Shown here: positions 1 to 10,855 of the stretch, piece by piece | Layout of the letters: every line of letters starts with the position of its first letter | Position numbering within the stretch: position 1 is the first letter of the stretch | Source: Anticarsia gemmatalis | Lineage: Eukaryota; Arthropoda; Insecta; Lepidoptera; Erebidae | Direction: 5' to 3' | Assembly: GCF_050436995.1 (NCBI RefSeq) | Contig: NC_134763.1 | Span: 1,550,001-1,614,000, forward strand | DNA: 64,000 bases | Notes under the pieces: model-generated | Told to the model about the DNA's origin: nothing | Seen by the model: the letters and a program-made list of their open reading frames with translations, nothing else | Database searches by the model: none | Position numbers and translations under genes: made by a program

Positions 1-181
1 TTCTTCGGCAAATGTCGACAAAAATATAGAGTTAAAGCGATTAAGAAGTGAAGCCGTAATATCGTAACAAACATACTACCGCAGTTATACCTAATATACC
101 AAATAGTTACATTTTTATTGAGCAAATTACTGTTTGCGGGATTAAACATAGATAATAAAATAAAATAAAAATTTACCCATT

Positions 182-468
182 ACTGCCCCACTGTTGGGCA
201 AGGGTCTCCTCCCGTAATGAGAGAGGGGTTAGGCCTTGAGTCCACCACGCTGGCCTAGTGCGGGTTGGGGACTTTGCGTGCCCTCAATAAATGTATTAAA
301 CAAATTTTGGGCATGCAAGGTTTCCTCACGATGTTTTCCTTCACCGTTGGAGCAAGTGATAGTATTTCTAATACACATATAACTTCGAAAAGTCATTGGT
401 GTGTTGCCTCGGGTTCGAACCTGCAACCACTTGCGTGGGAGGTGTCAACTTATACCACTCGGCTATAA
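182..468 (-). mobile_element. SINE-A, near full length
   Basis: Read on the minus strand it begins TAGCCGAGTGGTATAAG (A box) and has GGTTCGAACCC (B box), so it is tRNA-derived. It ends with the diagnostic GGAGACCCTTGCCCAACAG stretch. This family recurs across the window. Confidence 0.85.
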
Positions 469-567
469 CGTCTTTAAAAATTACAGTCAAAATTTAAAAA
501 GCACGCATCGCTGATATGCTAACATTCTTAGGAACTTGAATTATAAATTGAAATTTAGCATTAACGC

Positions 568-930
568 TTAGTCTATGTTGCTAAAGCCTGTTGGCTGAAA
601 CTTGACTAATGCGCATTTTTTTTTATTACTCTCAAACAGCTGAATAAAATCAGGTACCTTGATTAACATGGTATAACTTTTTACGTATGAGAATCTTTTC
701 ACGTGGACGTTATTGCGACGAAACAAAATATATCTCTTCTTTCTTTCATGTAGAAAAAACTCGTCGCGGGTTATAAATATATGAATATGCATAGCCTTTC
801 TTCCAACTATGTTGGAGTCAGCTTCTAGTGTCACTGAAAGCAGCTGAATACTAGTATTTTACACTACGCGAGTGCCTATCAGACCTCAACAACCTTACCT
901 GCGTTATAACACGATACCCCTCTGTCAACT
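568..930 (+). repeat. Repeat D fragment (about 795-925) in otherwise unassigned DNA
   Basis: CCAACTATGTTGGAGTCAGC and the following TGAATACTAGTATTTTACA match copies at 4,440, 20,036 and 53,080. The open frames here are short and look accidental. Confidence 0.6.
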
Positions 931-1094
931 GTCTACAAACTAAATCGTTTCAATATAATGTCTTATATGAAATACTTTGTGAATTTACGAGGCAGTAACG
1001 TTAAATGTCTGTTAGGTTTATAACTCATAAACAGCTGACTATTCAGCCACCTGTTCCGCAAGTGTTCAGTTTAACACCTTTATATTAACATAGT

Positions 1095-1352
1095 GAGGCG
1101 ACCATAGCCAGTTGCGCTCACCGGTCGGTAAACGATCTGTGGGTTAAGCAACTCTTGGCGCGGTCATTCCATAGATGGGTGACCGCATAGTGGTATTTGA
1201 ACTGGGCGTCTCCGTGCTTCGGAGGGCACGTAAAAAGTCGGTCCCGGTTGTTATCTACTGCGCTACTAATCGTTAAGTCACGTCAAAGGCCGTCGGGCGG
1301 CTTGAACAACTTTGACACTAAGTTGACCACTAACCATACGAAGAAGAAGAAG
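1095..1352 (+). mobile_element. 5S-rRNA-derived SINE, full-length copy
   Basis: The head (about 1,140-1,195) carries GGGTTAAGCAAC, GGCGCGGTCATT and GATGGGTGACCGC in the order and spacing of the 5S rRNA 3' half. Its tail is GTTGACCACTAACCATACG followed by GAA repeats. It is flanked by ATTAACATAGT (1084-1094) and ATTAACGTAGT (1353-1363), an 11-bp target duplication with one change. Confidence 0.82.
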
Positions 1353-1458
1353 ATTAACGTAGTCACTTGAACGGTTTTATAATGCCTTCTTTTAAATATA
1401 ACTTGAAGCATATGCTATGTTTCTGTGACGCGGCCGGTAGTGTAAATATCCTACTTCT

Positions 1459-1650
1459 TACTAATATTATAAATGGGAGTTTGTGAGAATGTATGGATGT
1501 TTGTTACTCTTTCACGTAAATACTACTGACTTGATTGCGATGAAATTTGGTATATAGGTAGCTGAAGACCCAGAGTAACACATAGGCTACTTTATATCGC
1601 GGATTTACAGGGAAGGGTTTATGCGCGGACGAAGTCGCGGGCGACCTATA
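1459..1650 (+). mobile_element. Helitron, ACTAATATTATAAATG type
   Basis: It starts ACTAATATTATAAATGG and ends near the hairpin GCGCGGACGAAGTCGCGGGC. Non-autonomous; shares its body with the copy at 3,648. Confidence 0.7.
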
Positions 1651-1740
1651 TTAATAAATAGATTTCTTGGACAGCTCAAACGGTTTTCTGTTTCCATAGT
1701 AAGCAGAGTTAGTACTGTAACCAAATAATTTGACTGCTGC

Positions 1741-1935
1741 CAAATGATTCTTCCTTGTGGGGATCAAACTCACGACCTCCTGACGCAGTGGTTAAGGTCG
1801 CTACGCCACGGCCATTGCGTCAGGAGGTCGTGAGTTCGATTTCCACAAGGAAGAATCATTTGTGTGATCTATACCTATTGATTTCGGATCTGGTAGTATT
1901 TTGCGTCCGTTGTTTGTATGCTTGAAAAAATCCCC
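1741..1935 (+). mobile_element. SINE-B copy with an inverted duplication of its 5' half
   Basis: 1741-1787 and 1816-1862 are 47-base inverted repeats with 44 matches around a 28-base loop. The right arm contains GGTCGTGAGTTCGATTTCC (B box) and continues into the SINE-B 3' body (TTCGGATCTGGTAG, TTTGCGTCCGTTGTTTGTATG). Confidence 0.78.
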
Positions 1936-2705
1936 ACGACGCATGAGCATACAAAGTCTCTAGCCCCATTTAGTGACGTGATTGCATTCCTTCTTATATC
2001 GTTCTAAATCTCTACTAAAGCATGGTCTTTTTAGATTTTTTCTAAAAACTAGTTATCATCATTTCTAATACATACATTTCTTCGAAAAGTTCGATCTGAT
2101 AATCGTAAGCTTACGTGGGATAACAATGCTTAAAAAATCGACTGTTTCAAAGCACTTTTTAGAAAGTCTGTAGTTTTCAGCCAATGGTTGCCAATAAAAT
2201 TTTCTAAAAAAAATATATACAGCAAACTACTTCATTGGCAAAGTAAGTAATAAAATAAGGTCGTTTTCACAAAATGTTGTATTAAATTATCGAAACAATC
2301 AGCAATAAGCAACACTAACGGCTGCATTGTTGCAAATGAAGACGCGCGCCATCTTGGACATAGACTAAATGAACACTTTTGTTGGCGCCAAAATTAATGC
2401 TGATTGGATGTTGTCGGAAATTTTTAATTTTAATTTATTTTTTTTCTTTAGAAAGCACTACAAGAAAGCCAAAATACTGCAAAAAAAATACTGTAATAGT
2501 GAAGGCAGAAGTATATAAAACACACTCGTTCTTGATTGAGTACCTAATATGTATTAGAATTATTATTATTTTTTGTTGTTTTGTAACATTTCTTTGTAAA
2601 ACGTTATTGGGTGATATAATCGCTAAGCGATTAAACCCATTAAATAAATATAAAAAAAAAAACACACTCGTGTTTCAAGATTTTAAAATTTTAGTCTTAT
2701 GTAGT
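1936..2705. other. Unassigned AT-rich DNA
   Basis: No gene or repeat recognised. Contains a 109-codon plus-strand frame at 2379-2708 of Ile/Phe/Lys-rich low-complexity composition, as expected from AT-rich noncoding DNA. Confidence 0.5.
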
Positions 2706-2945
2706 TAGGGGGCGAGCCTATTGGGACGCGGAGTATCCAATTGGAGGTACCGCGTCCTGGCCACTTTATGGTGACTGTTGAAGGAACACCGTCAGGTTTT
2801 TAGTCGGTATGCCCAAATTTAAAGCCGGAACGCCTAGCCGGCGGGAGAGCCCGACAGACCCCCGCTACCTCCCTGGAGCGGGACATGCAGTAATGCATTT
2901 TCCTGAAGAAAAAAAAAATAGGGGGGGGCGAGCCTATTGCCACAA
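2706..2945 (+). repeat. Repeat F (retroposon tail) flanked by repeat E ends
   Basis: Contains CCGCGTCCTGGCCACTTTAT, GGCATGCCC-like and GCCGGCGGGAGAGCCCGACA blocks; the same sequence occurs reversed at about 24,290-24,450. GGGGGCGAGCCTATTG occurs on both sides (2,708 and 2,926), as if F inserted in a repeat E copy. Confidence 0.6.
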
Positions 2946-3114
2946 ACCGGGCTTGTTACCAAACTAACTATTAAAAATTTTGTTACATGAATAAGAAAAG
3001 ACGAATATTATTATTTCTCGAACTCCAAACCTTAAACCGCGTGCTTTTAGCAGGAGTATACACTTCGTCCAAATCACAAAGAAATAAAAAAATAGAGCTT
3101 TAAATTAAAAATAC

Positions 3115-3250
3115 TTTTAAAGACTGAACATTACAAGTATACTACGAAATAATGACGTCACTATGTCGTATTTCTACACTAAAATGCGTTTCTGACATTT
3201 CATAGAGCTAAGGTTTCTTTATTAAAACATCAAATAGACAATAATCGAAG
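3115..3250 (+). mobile_element. MITE-1 copy
   Basis: Carries the family core TGACGTCACTATGTCGTATT followed by TCTACACTAAAATGCG. Other copies lie at 16,437 (reversed), 17,785 and 44,222. The family seems to be a short palindromic DNA element; its ends are unclear here. Confidence 0.55.
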
Positions 3251-3647
3251 GAAGTGTTAAGTCAAGTTAAAAAACATAAACTTCTAACAATGCTTGACTG
3301 ATTTACAGCTGGAATTGAAAAAACTAACATTATGATCTATTTCTAGCACTTTTTATCGCTCCTGCTTGCCCTTTAAATATACAAGTGTTAAGATATTTTA
3401 ATTTATGCTACTTTATTCAATGCTTAACATCGATATGTGAAAAAATGGCGGATTTTGACAGCTAAGTCTTCATTATGGGCTATAGAAATGTCAAAACGTG
3501 ATCACTTATTTATGGTTTTCACACTTAGAAGAAGGTTTTTATTGATTTAATGGTTAACTGCCTCAGTGGTCTATGTAGTAGACTGCTGGTCATGAGATTT
3601 GATACCCGGGTCGGGTATAGTTGCTATTGGTCTTTTCTAATTTATCC

Positions 3648-3860
3648 TTCTAATATTATAAATGCGAAAGTTTATGAGAATGTATGTGTGGATGTTTGTT
3701 ACTCTTTCACACAAATACTATTAAACCGATTACGATGAAATTTGGTATACAGGTAGCTGAAGACCCAGAATAACACATAGGCTTTTTATCCCGGAGTTCC
3801 CGATGGATCGAGATTTACACGGGAAGGGTTTCCACGCGAACGATGTCGCTGGTGGCCTCT
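3648..3860 (+). mobile_element. Helitron, same type as 1,459
   Basis: TCTAATATTATAAATGCGAA at the 5' end, then GATGAAATTTGGTATACAGG, and a degraded 3' hairpin CGCGAACGATGTCGCTGG. Confidence 0.7.
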
Positions 3861-4435
3861 ATAGTATTAGAATATTTCTATAGTAGCTTGTGGTTTGGTA
3901 ACGTGTCTAAAATATGGTAATAATGTCGCCCCCTATTACATGGGACTTACATTGTGATTAGTAAAACGTGTAGTTCATATATCTCTATATTTAATTAGTT
4001 ACCTTCGAGTATAACAAGTGTCTATACTTGTACTATCTAACATCACGGTAGGAGCTAAGGGAACCGAGTAATATTTATAAACGCGAGAGAAACCAGTAAG
4101 CTAATAAGTGATACGAACATTTACTTAGTGAACAAATAAGCAAGAACGATGACTGAGACTCATTTTAAATTGAAGGCAAACCTTTGTATTTTAGTGGTAT
4201 ATTCGAAGATCTTTTACAATTCTGTATAATCTGTACTTTCGAATACCGAGAGATGGACATTGAAAATGTACTGCCAGAATAGTTCTTACGGAACCCGATA
4301 GAGGCACTAAACAGATTTTAGTTTATAATTTCTCGATAGCTAGCCGGTTGTCGGTAGTCGATAGTAGAAGAGAATCGTGCTACCGACTGTCATTTTTAAA
4401 TATTAATGACAGTCGTTAACAGTAGGCAGAAGCTT
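3861..4435. other. No gene seen; mostly unassigned
   Basis: At 3,885-3,960 there is a repeat E-like TAACGTGTC...GGGACTTAC stretch. Nothing else recognised. Short self-similar runs such as GTCGGTAGTCGATAG occur near 4,345. Confidence 0.45.
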
Positions 4436-4610
4436 GAAAGTCTGACAACCCGTCTTACCGAGGCGTATCGCGTTATAACCAAGGTAACTGGGTTGTGGAG
4501 GTCCGATAGGCACTCGCTTCATGTAAAATACTGGTATTCGGTTGCATCCGGTGAGACTGGAAGCTGACTCCAACATAGTTGAAAGAAAGGCTAGGCTGAT
4601 GATGATTATA
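4436..4610 (-). repeat. Repeat D copy (minus)
   Basis: Reverse of the 53,080 copy: GAAAGTCTGACAACCCGTCT, the AACTGGGTTGTGGAGGTCCG block and CCGGTGAGACTGGAAGC, ending at CCAACATAGTTGAAAG. Confidence 0.7.
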
Positions 4611-5124
4611 AAGGCGAAAGTTTGATTTTACTGAGGGATGTTCATATGTTTGTCATTTTATTTTTATCAAAATCCTTTCTGTAGTTTCCGCTTTATGCAA
4701 TCTGTTGATTTGCATTGGATTGATGAAATCTAGTGCAGATTAAGTTTATAATCTGAATTTTCATAAGAAACTTTTTACGCCGGGGAAAATCTAATCATAC
4801 GGGAAAAAAAAATTAAATATAAAAAATAGTATGAGAAATAATACACCACTCGGTATCGAATTCGCTAACTCTCGTTTATCGACACGAAATTTCGCAACTA
4901 TTTCGCCTGTTTATGTTCAATATGTCCATATTATATTATATTGTCGTACAGGCAGCAGGCAATATCCAGCACACTTTTGACTCGTACCGCAACGAACACA
5001 ATTTTGGAACGAAGGGAATTGTGGAGAGATGTATCATTTTGCTTTGCACAAAATATTATAGCTAACTTTTTGGGCTTCACGACAAGGTGATTCTACGCAA
5101 AAATAAATATTTTGTCTCGTTATT

Positions 5125-5285
5125 TTCCCACTGCTGGACTCGAGTCTCCTCCTGGCGTGAGAGAGTGGTGCTTAGCTTTGAGATGTCCTACGCTAATCAA
5201 ATACGGGTTGGGGACTTCCCGTTGCTCCAACAACTAATTTAAATTGCGCTCAGGCGTTCAAGAATTCGCCATGATTCTCATTTTC
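5125..5285 (-). mobile_element. SINE-A, degraded 3' part
   Basis: CCCACTGCTGGACTCGAGTC and GGGTTGGGGACTTCC match SINE-A in minus orientation; the promoter half is lost. Confidence 0.65.
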
Positions 5286-7530
5286 TTTCATCGGTCACAC
5301 GGAACCTGATATTGTCTATTAATTAAAATAAGATTTAAAAGAATTATACCATTTTGTTAATTACAACATAAACTGCATCCTATCTCCAAATTTAAACAGA
5401 AACTGCTTACATTTATCACCAAACAGATAATACAACGTGAGATTAAATTTGAAAGAATGGAGTCGTAATATTTACATTATAGCGAGCGGCTGGCGGGAGC
5501 GGCGCGCGCGGCCGGCTATCTCCGGCGCAGATAATGTCTCCGAGGAGCCGGCGCGTAAGCCCGCTATCTCACATCTCACCAGCCTCTTGTCCCATGTCTT
5601 TATCTAAAGAGTTTTCCTTTTAATAACAACATCACATTGTTTGCCGACTAATCCTACCATCCTCTGTTTACTCACTCATGCCAAACGGTAGCTCTAACAT
5701 GACATACGGCTCTATCTTATCGTGCACTCTAAAACATATGCTCACTAAACGCATAAATGGACTTATTATAATTCAAACATTTCCCTAAAATCCGATTCGC
5801 TTACGCAAACCGCCAGAAACAAACAGCGTGTGCCCTTTTTTGTTTTGTTTTTTTTTTTCGTGATCAACTATTTTTAATCTCTATCAATGAACCGTGGATG
5901 TAATGAGCGAACAATGCCTCGTCTTAGGGCCTCGCTGGGTCGACGACCGCCGGCTAATTTCGCGCCCTTTCACCTGTCAATCAAACGTCAGAGCGCGCGT
6001 AAACGACTGCGAGAAACTGGTATTAGCCTTAAACGAAAATGTACGTACAGCTATGTAAATTGCATTTTATTACATGAAATAAGAAACGAAGGCTGTGATT
6101 TAGTTAGCGGCCGATAGTGGAATAAGCTAAATTATCTGTGAAAGTGCACGGCCATTAAAGTTTTCGCGCGTTAATATGTCAATGCGACGTTTCGTTTGGC
6201 GCGCAAACTTAACACCGCGTTCGGCTCCGTCGCTCAGGTATTCCTCGCGGATTAACATTTTGAGACGAGATTAATAACGCGAATGAAACAATTATGTTGA
6301 CAATATGGCTTAACGAGAGCCGTCTCGAGTGAGATATGGCGATACGGAACGTCCGAAACACTTAATATAATTGTGCACTTCACAAAACCATAAATAGCAA
6401 TCGTTTTTTTTAATGGCATCATTGCGTGTCAGCATGCGATGCATTTCTAGTTAGAATGCAATGTTTTTGCAAGATTTACGTAATTTTTTCGTTCGTATTT
6501 TCCATTTATCGCTTTTAGAAATGTTTTAAATTACCCTCATAATTTATTTGTGGTTAACCGGTCGGTTATTAATACTGGTCATTGTTTGGAAAGATTACGA
6601 GTGTGCCATGAAAAAATGTATAAATTGAAATCCATCATGTATCACTACAGTATGTTTCGCGGCTTGTATATAACTAACTCACGCTGAACAAATATTATAT
6701 TATTACAATTAATTAATAAATTTAAAAAATTGTGTAAATAATTTTTTGATTTTTAATTATAAATGCTCAGTAGTATTATTTTTTTATGTTTTCTTTAAGA
6801 AGATATTTCAGTAATGTTACCTGATGAAATACTATTCGTTTCCGCTCCGGTTAATTTTAAGTAGTTGAACTATGTGTTGTCAAAACAAGGGTATAAAATG
6901 AGAATTTAAGTTTAATATTTTAATTAATTCACAACTTGGGGCCTATTGCACTAATTTGTGTTACTGAAAATAACATGCAAATTAAATACGATTGATATAA
7001 CAGCATAACAATGAAACACATATTTTTATTATTCTTTTTTAGATGCAAACGAGTTCCCATTGAAATTTTAATTTATTGTTTTAACGAGAATTGTAACTTT
7101 TGAAGAAACCCTAGGTTTATACAAGTTTTAGTTTTCTAATTTATACTAAGACTTTCTTTTAGTATTTTTTACTATCATAGGTGTTAGACCTAAATGAATA
7201 AATGATTATATTTTGATTTATTTTGCATTTTGAATAGCACACAAAGCTTTGTCTTTAATTTTTAATGCCATTGTATTATTGCACTAAGTTTAATTAAAGA
7301 TATCTTGCCTGTATTCATGGCCGCCGGCAAAGAATCGCACACATTAGTAACTACCAGGTTCTTCCCGCGATTTCGTTGGTGTAAGTATAAAGATTTCCCA
7401 ATGGTTCGAGGGAATACTAACTAACGGAAGTTTCACTAAATACTAATCGAGGTTTTTAAACCATCTATGTGCTATATTTTATTTAAATCTATTTCGTAGT
7501 TTTTGTCTGAACGACTAATTAACTTACTAT
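5286..7530. other. Intergenic, repeat-free, with GC-rich blocks at 5,470-5,580 and 5,880-6,310
   Basis: The first block is very CpG-rich (CGGCTGGCGGGAGCGGCGCG). The second spans a 76-codon accidental frame and CpG-rich DNA such as CGGCTAATTTCGCGCCC. No splice sites or recognisable protein. Candidate regulatory islands. From 6,320 on the DNA is AT-rich and unassigned. Confidence 0.4.
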
Positions 7531-7534
7531 TCGA

Positions 7535-7600
7535 TTTTCCGGGTCTGGTTGTGCTTTGTGTCCGTTGTTTGTATGTTTGTTAAATTCCGTGCAATACAAA
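7535..7600 (+). repeat. SINE-B 3' fragment
   Basis: GGGTCTGGTTGTGCTTTGTG followed by TCCGTTGTTTGTATGTTTG is the SINE-B 3' body; the promoter half is missing. Confidence 0.65.
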
Positions 7601-8115
7601 ACTATGTAGCAAATTGTGATGATATCTTTCAATCGGGCCTTACTAATTATAAGCAAACTATCGTTAATACAAAAGTTAGATATGAAAACTATAGTTTTAA
7701 TAAAAGTTAAAAAAAAACTTATTATATTATGTCATAATGCAAAAAAAATAATATTACACTCGGAATCAATATGATAATCACGTATTTGTCAAAAAAGAGG
7801 CCTGTAACGCAAGTATCTTTATTGTAACTTTGATACAAAAAAAATGATTTTAACATTTCATAAAGAATAGCTGTTTGTCGTAATAGTCAAATACTCTATA
7901 TTCTTTTAACACACACGCTGTATAGTATGACATTACAGCACTTGCTAACCGGACTCGATTGACGGACATGTGTCATATACACTCTGCTTAGTCAACAACT
8001 GCTAAAAGCGTGATAGCGTATCACACTATGTCCATTTTCACTCATGTACTAATAGCTCGTGATTATATGTTCGGAAATAAAGAGCATTCTTGCGGTAAAT
8101 AAATAATAATATATA
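7600..8115. other. Unassigned AT-rich DNA with a MITE-1 trace
   Basis: ATTTCATAAAGAATAGCTG near 7,855 resembles MITE-1; nothing else recognised. Confidence 0.4.
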
Positions 8116-8197
8116 CAAATCACTGTCCCACTGCTGGGCAAGGCTCTTCTCTCGGAATGAGGGGGAGGACCATATCAATGATAAATTGAACCTTTTA

Positions 8198-8483
8198 ATG
8201 TCACACTGCTGGGCAAGGGTCTCCTCCCGTAATAAGGGAGGGGTAAAGCTTTGAGTCCACCACGCTAGATATTTGCGGGTTGGGGACTTTGCATCCCTTC
8301 AAGAACTGTTCTAAAGAACTCTCAGACATGCAAGGTTGCTTCACGATGTTTTCTTTCACCGTTGCAACAAGTGATAATTATTTCTCATACACACATAACT
8401 AAGAAAAGTCATTGGTGTGTTGCCTTGTTTGAACCTGCAACCACTTGCGTGGGAGGTACCAACTTATACCACTCGGCTATCAC
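8198..8483 (-). mobile_element. SINE-A, near full length, inserted in an older repeat
   Basis: Full SINE-A with A box and B box reversed at its right end. CCATATCAA occurs on both sides (8,170 and 8,484), a likely target duplication, and splits an older SINE-A fragment at 8,120-8,170 from repeat G at 8,488. Confidence 0.8.
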
Positions 8484-8487
8484 CATA

Positions 8488-8640
8488 TCAAAATCAAATC
8501 ATTTATTCATTTAAGTCAAATATCGACACTTATGATAGTCGTTACAATTACTAAGTTAACCACTAGCTCGAAAAGGGGGTAGAGCCTTATAAGAACAGCT
8601 AGCAAGAAACTCACGGCCAGTCTTTTCAACTATCAAAAGA
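8488..8640 (-). repeat. Repeat G (LINE-type 3' tail)
   Basis: AAATCATTTATTCATTTAAG, GGGGGTAGAGCCTTATAAGA and AACTCACGGCCAGTCTTTTC. The same block in plus orientation is at 23,975-24,131 and partial copies are at 10,105 and 27,790. Confidence 0.7.
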
Positions 8641-8777
8641 TTTACAACGTGCTTGTCACAATATGATCATGCGAGGAGCTGCCAACAATCAGCGATATAG
8701 ACTAATAAATAACTTAGCTATATTCTTTTTTCTTACCACATAATAGGACACTTAGGACCTAGGTGTCTTGCAGTCCT

Positions 8778-8915
8778 ACTTATATTATAAATGCGAAAGT
8801 CTGTAAGGATGTTACTTTTTCACAAAAAAACGACTGAACGGATTTAAATAAAATTGTATTTACTGATAGGTTATAACCTGGATTAACACATAGGATACTT
8901 TTTGCCACGGGCAAT
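8778..8915 (+). mobile_element. Helitron 5' fragment
   Basis: Begins ATATTATAAATGCGAAAGTC and continues with GGTTATAACCTGGATTAACA; the 3' hairpin is missing and a 5S SINE fragment follows. Confidence 0.55.
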
Positions 8916-8929
8916 CTTTTTTTCGATCA

Positions 8930-9050
8930 GTGGATTAAGGAACGCTTGGCGTGGTCAGTCCATATCTGGATGGCCAGGTAGTGGTATTCGATGTGAGCGT
9001 CTTCGTGCTTCAGAGGGCACGTAAAAAGTCGGTTCCGGTTGTTGTAAATT
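8930..9050 (+). mobile_element. 5S-derived SINE, internal fragment
   Basis: GGATTAAGGAACGCTTGGCG, TGGATGGCCAGGTAGTGG and GGGCACGTAAAAAGTCGG match the other copies; head and tail are lost. Confidence 0.68.
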
Positions 9051-9475
9051 GAAATAAGAGTCGTCGGTTAGCGATGTCGATAGCTTTAACGGTGCTACTC
9101 ATTTGACTTATTCATTTTGTCATATTTTCTTCAAAGCAAAAGGCTTTTTATGGAAGGGAAAAATTGCGAATAAGTATGAAAGAAGAATATAAACGTACAG
9201 GTGAGTGGAGTCGCGTGGGTCAACTAGTTTAATATAAAACTATAAAAAATATCGTAGATTTTATATCGCAAATTTAATTCGTGTTTTTATGCTAATACCA
9301 AGTTTATTATCATCTTGGTAAACATTTTTTGCGGATGAAGTTGCAGGCAAGAACTAGTATAATAATAAAACTTAACTTTAACCGTCTGACTGCTGGGCAA
9401 GGCTCTCAGAATAAGGGAATAATCCAAACGAGTAAAAGACATACAAACATAATAAAATATCACGCCTGTTATACC
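9051..9475. other. No gene seen; unassigned with Helitron scraps
   Basis: GCGGATGAAGTTGCAGGCAA near 9,330 resembles a Helitron 3' end. Overlapping open frames here run through repeat sequence and are not genes. Confidence 0.4.
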
Positions 9476-9745
9476 CGAAGCTGCAAGCAGAGGCGTATGA
9501 AATACACCCACGTTTCGCCATTAACAATGTTAGTCCCATGTAATAGGGGGCGAGCCTATTGTCATATACCGGGCAAGTTACCAAACTCCCGACTACAAAC
9601 TGTCACGATAACCTTCGGTAAGACTGGTTATCAGACTTTCAAGCTTCTGACTACTGCTAACTACTGACAAGTACCTACCTTTGACAGCCATCACCCACAA
9701 TTAACTTGTCTTCCGAAACCCGGAGAAACCCGGAATGTATTGATA
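9476..9745 (+). repeat. Repeat E followed by the repeat D 3' part
   Basis: Repeat E: GCGTATGAAATACACCCACG, GTTAGTCCCATGTAATAGGG and GGGCGAGCCTATTGTCATAT. Then repeat D: GGTAAGACTGGTTATCAGAC and CCATCACCCACAATTAAC. Confidence 0.6.
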
Positions 9746-9749
9746 TGTT

Positions 9750-10254
9750 ACTGTAAAAGCCCGAACTGTGGTAAATCCTAAGATTTACCTGTAAAACCTA
9801 AGATTTACCAACTCTCAATGGTAAAAGTCCGAACATTCTTTTCGAACTTTTACCGCCATTTAATTGGCAAATCTTAGGATTTACATAATGACACGGTAAA
9901 AGTTGATAAAGTCATATTATAATGTGTTTGAGCCGTAATATAATGATATTGCTAGGGATATAATTATATGCCGTAACATAGTTATAATGAGTAGTAGCTA
10001 AAATGTCCCGTTACTAATAAGTTTAGAGCCAATCTGTTCATTAGTGAACCAAATCATATAATATTGTATTCATTCAGGTTAATGTGATACTCATAATACG
10101 AAATATACAAATAGCTCGAAAAAAAGGTAGAGCCTTTTGAGAAGAGATGGATAATTAATTATGCGAAGAACCAATTATCTTACTTTTAAAAGACAACTCT
10201 CGCTTTAAGAACTGCTCTTGTGTCGCGGTAACTTTTATATAAACGTACAAACAA
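9750..10254. other. Unassigned, with an imperfect local repeat
   Basis: CCTAAGATTTAC occurs twice at 9,776-9,806 and its complement at 9,872-9,884, so this stretch can fold back on itself. GGTAGAGCC at 10,127 is a repeat G trace. Confidence 0.4.
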
Positions 10255-10405
10255 CGCACACAAAGTAGGTACAACAAGTCCCGAAAAAATTATTTGTGGA
10301 TTGCTTAAATAATTTGTCCGTGTGGGAAGCGAATCCATGACCCCCGACGCAATGGTAGTGGCGTGGTGGTCACTTCAACCACTGCGCTACGGAGGCTGTC
10401 TGTCT
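10255..10405 (-). mobile_element. SINE-B copy (minus)
   Basis: AATTTGTCCGTGTGGGAAGC, ATGACCCCCGACGCAATGG and ACCACTGCGCTACGGAGGC are the reversed promoter half; GTTGTACC/CCCGAAAAAATTATT the reversed body. Confidence 0.72.
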
Positions 10406-10639
10406 ATAATCAGCGATGTCAAGATATCTCGTGGCTACTATATCTAGTATCTATCTATCCAGTAGATAATATGATCGGTAGGTAATAATAATGTGATCAG
10501 CTCAGGTTCCTTCCGGTTGCTTGGGAGAAACACTTAACTAAGAGTCAACTAATCTACAAAATCTTAATAAATAATCGTACTGTTTAAAGTGAATCGCACT
10601 ACAATCGGTTCAGTAGTTTTTACGTTTGTCCCCGGCAGC

Positions 10640-10850
10640 CAAACTCCGACAACTTAGAAAAGTAGCACTTACAATTTATCTAGCTTATAATGAAGAATTT
10701 TGCGTATTTCCAAATAAAGTAGATGTGTCAAAGAGGCCACTGTTAGCTGCATAAGTCTGTGGGTCCCTGATGTTCTAAATTATGATTTTGGTCACCTCCG
10801 ACAGCCGCAAACCTTGCATACAAAGGTTCTCTACTAAGTTGTTCGACTAT
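10640..10850. mobile_element. MITE-3 copy
   Basis: Left end ACTCCGACAACTTAGAAAAG, right end CTACTAAGTTGTTCGACTAT, inverted to each other; internal GCTGCATAAGTCTGTGGGTC is shared with the 26,160 copy. Confidence 0.6.
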
Positions 10851-10855
10851 AGCTA

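Noticed and set aside
1140..1200. 5S rRNA gene
   Set aside because: Only the 3' half resembles 5S, it is diverged, and the sequence continues into a dispersed repeat with target duplications, so it is a SINE head.
2379..2708. 109-codon plus-strand frame
   Set aside because: Ile/Phe/Lys-rich low-complexity translation of AT-rich DNA; a second frame overlaps on the other strand.
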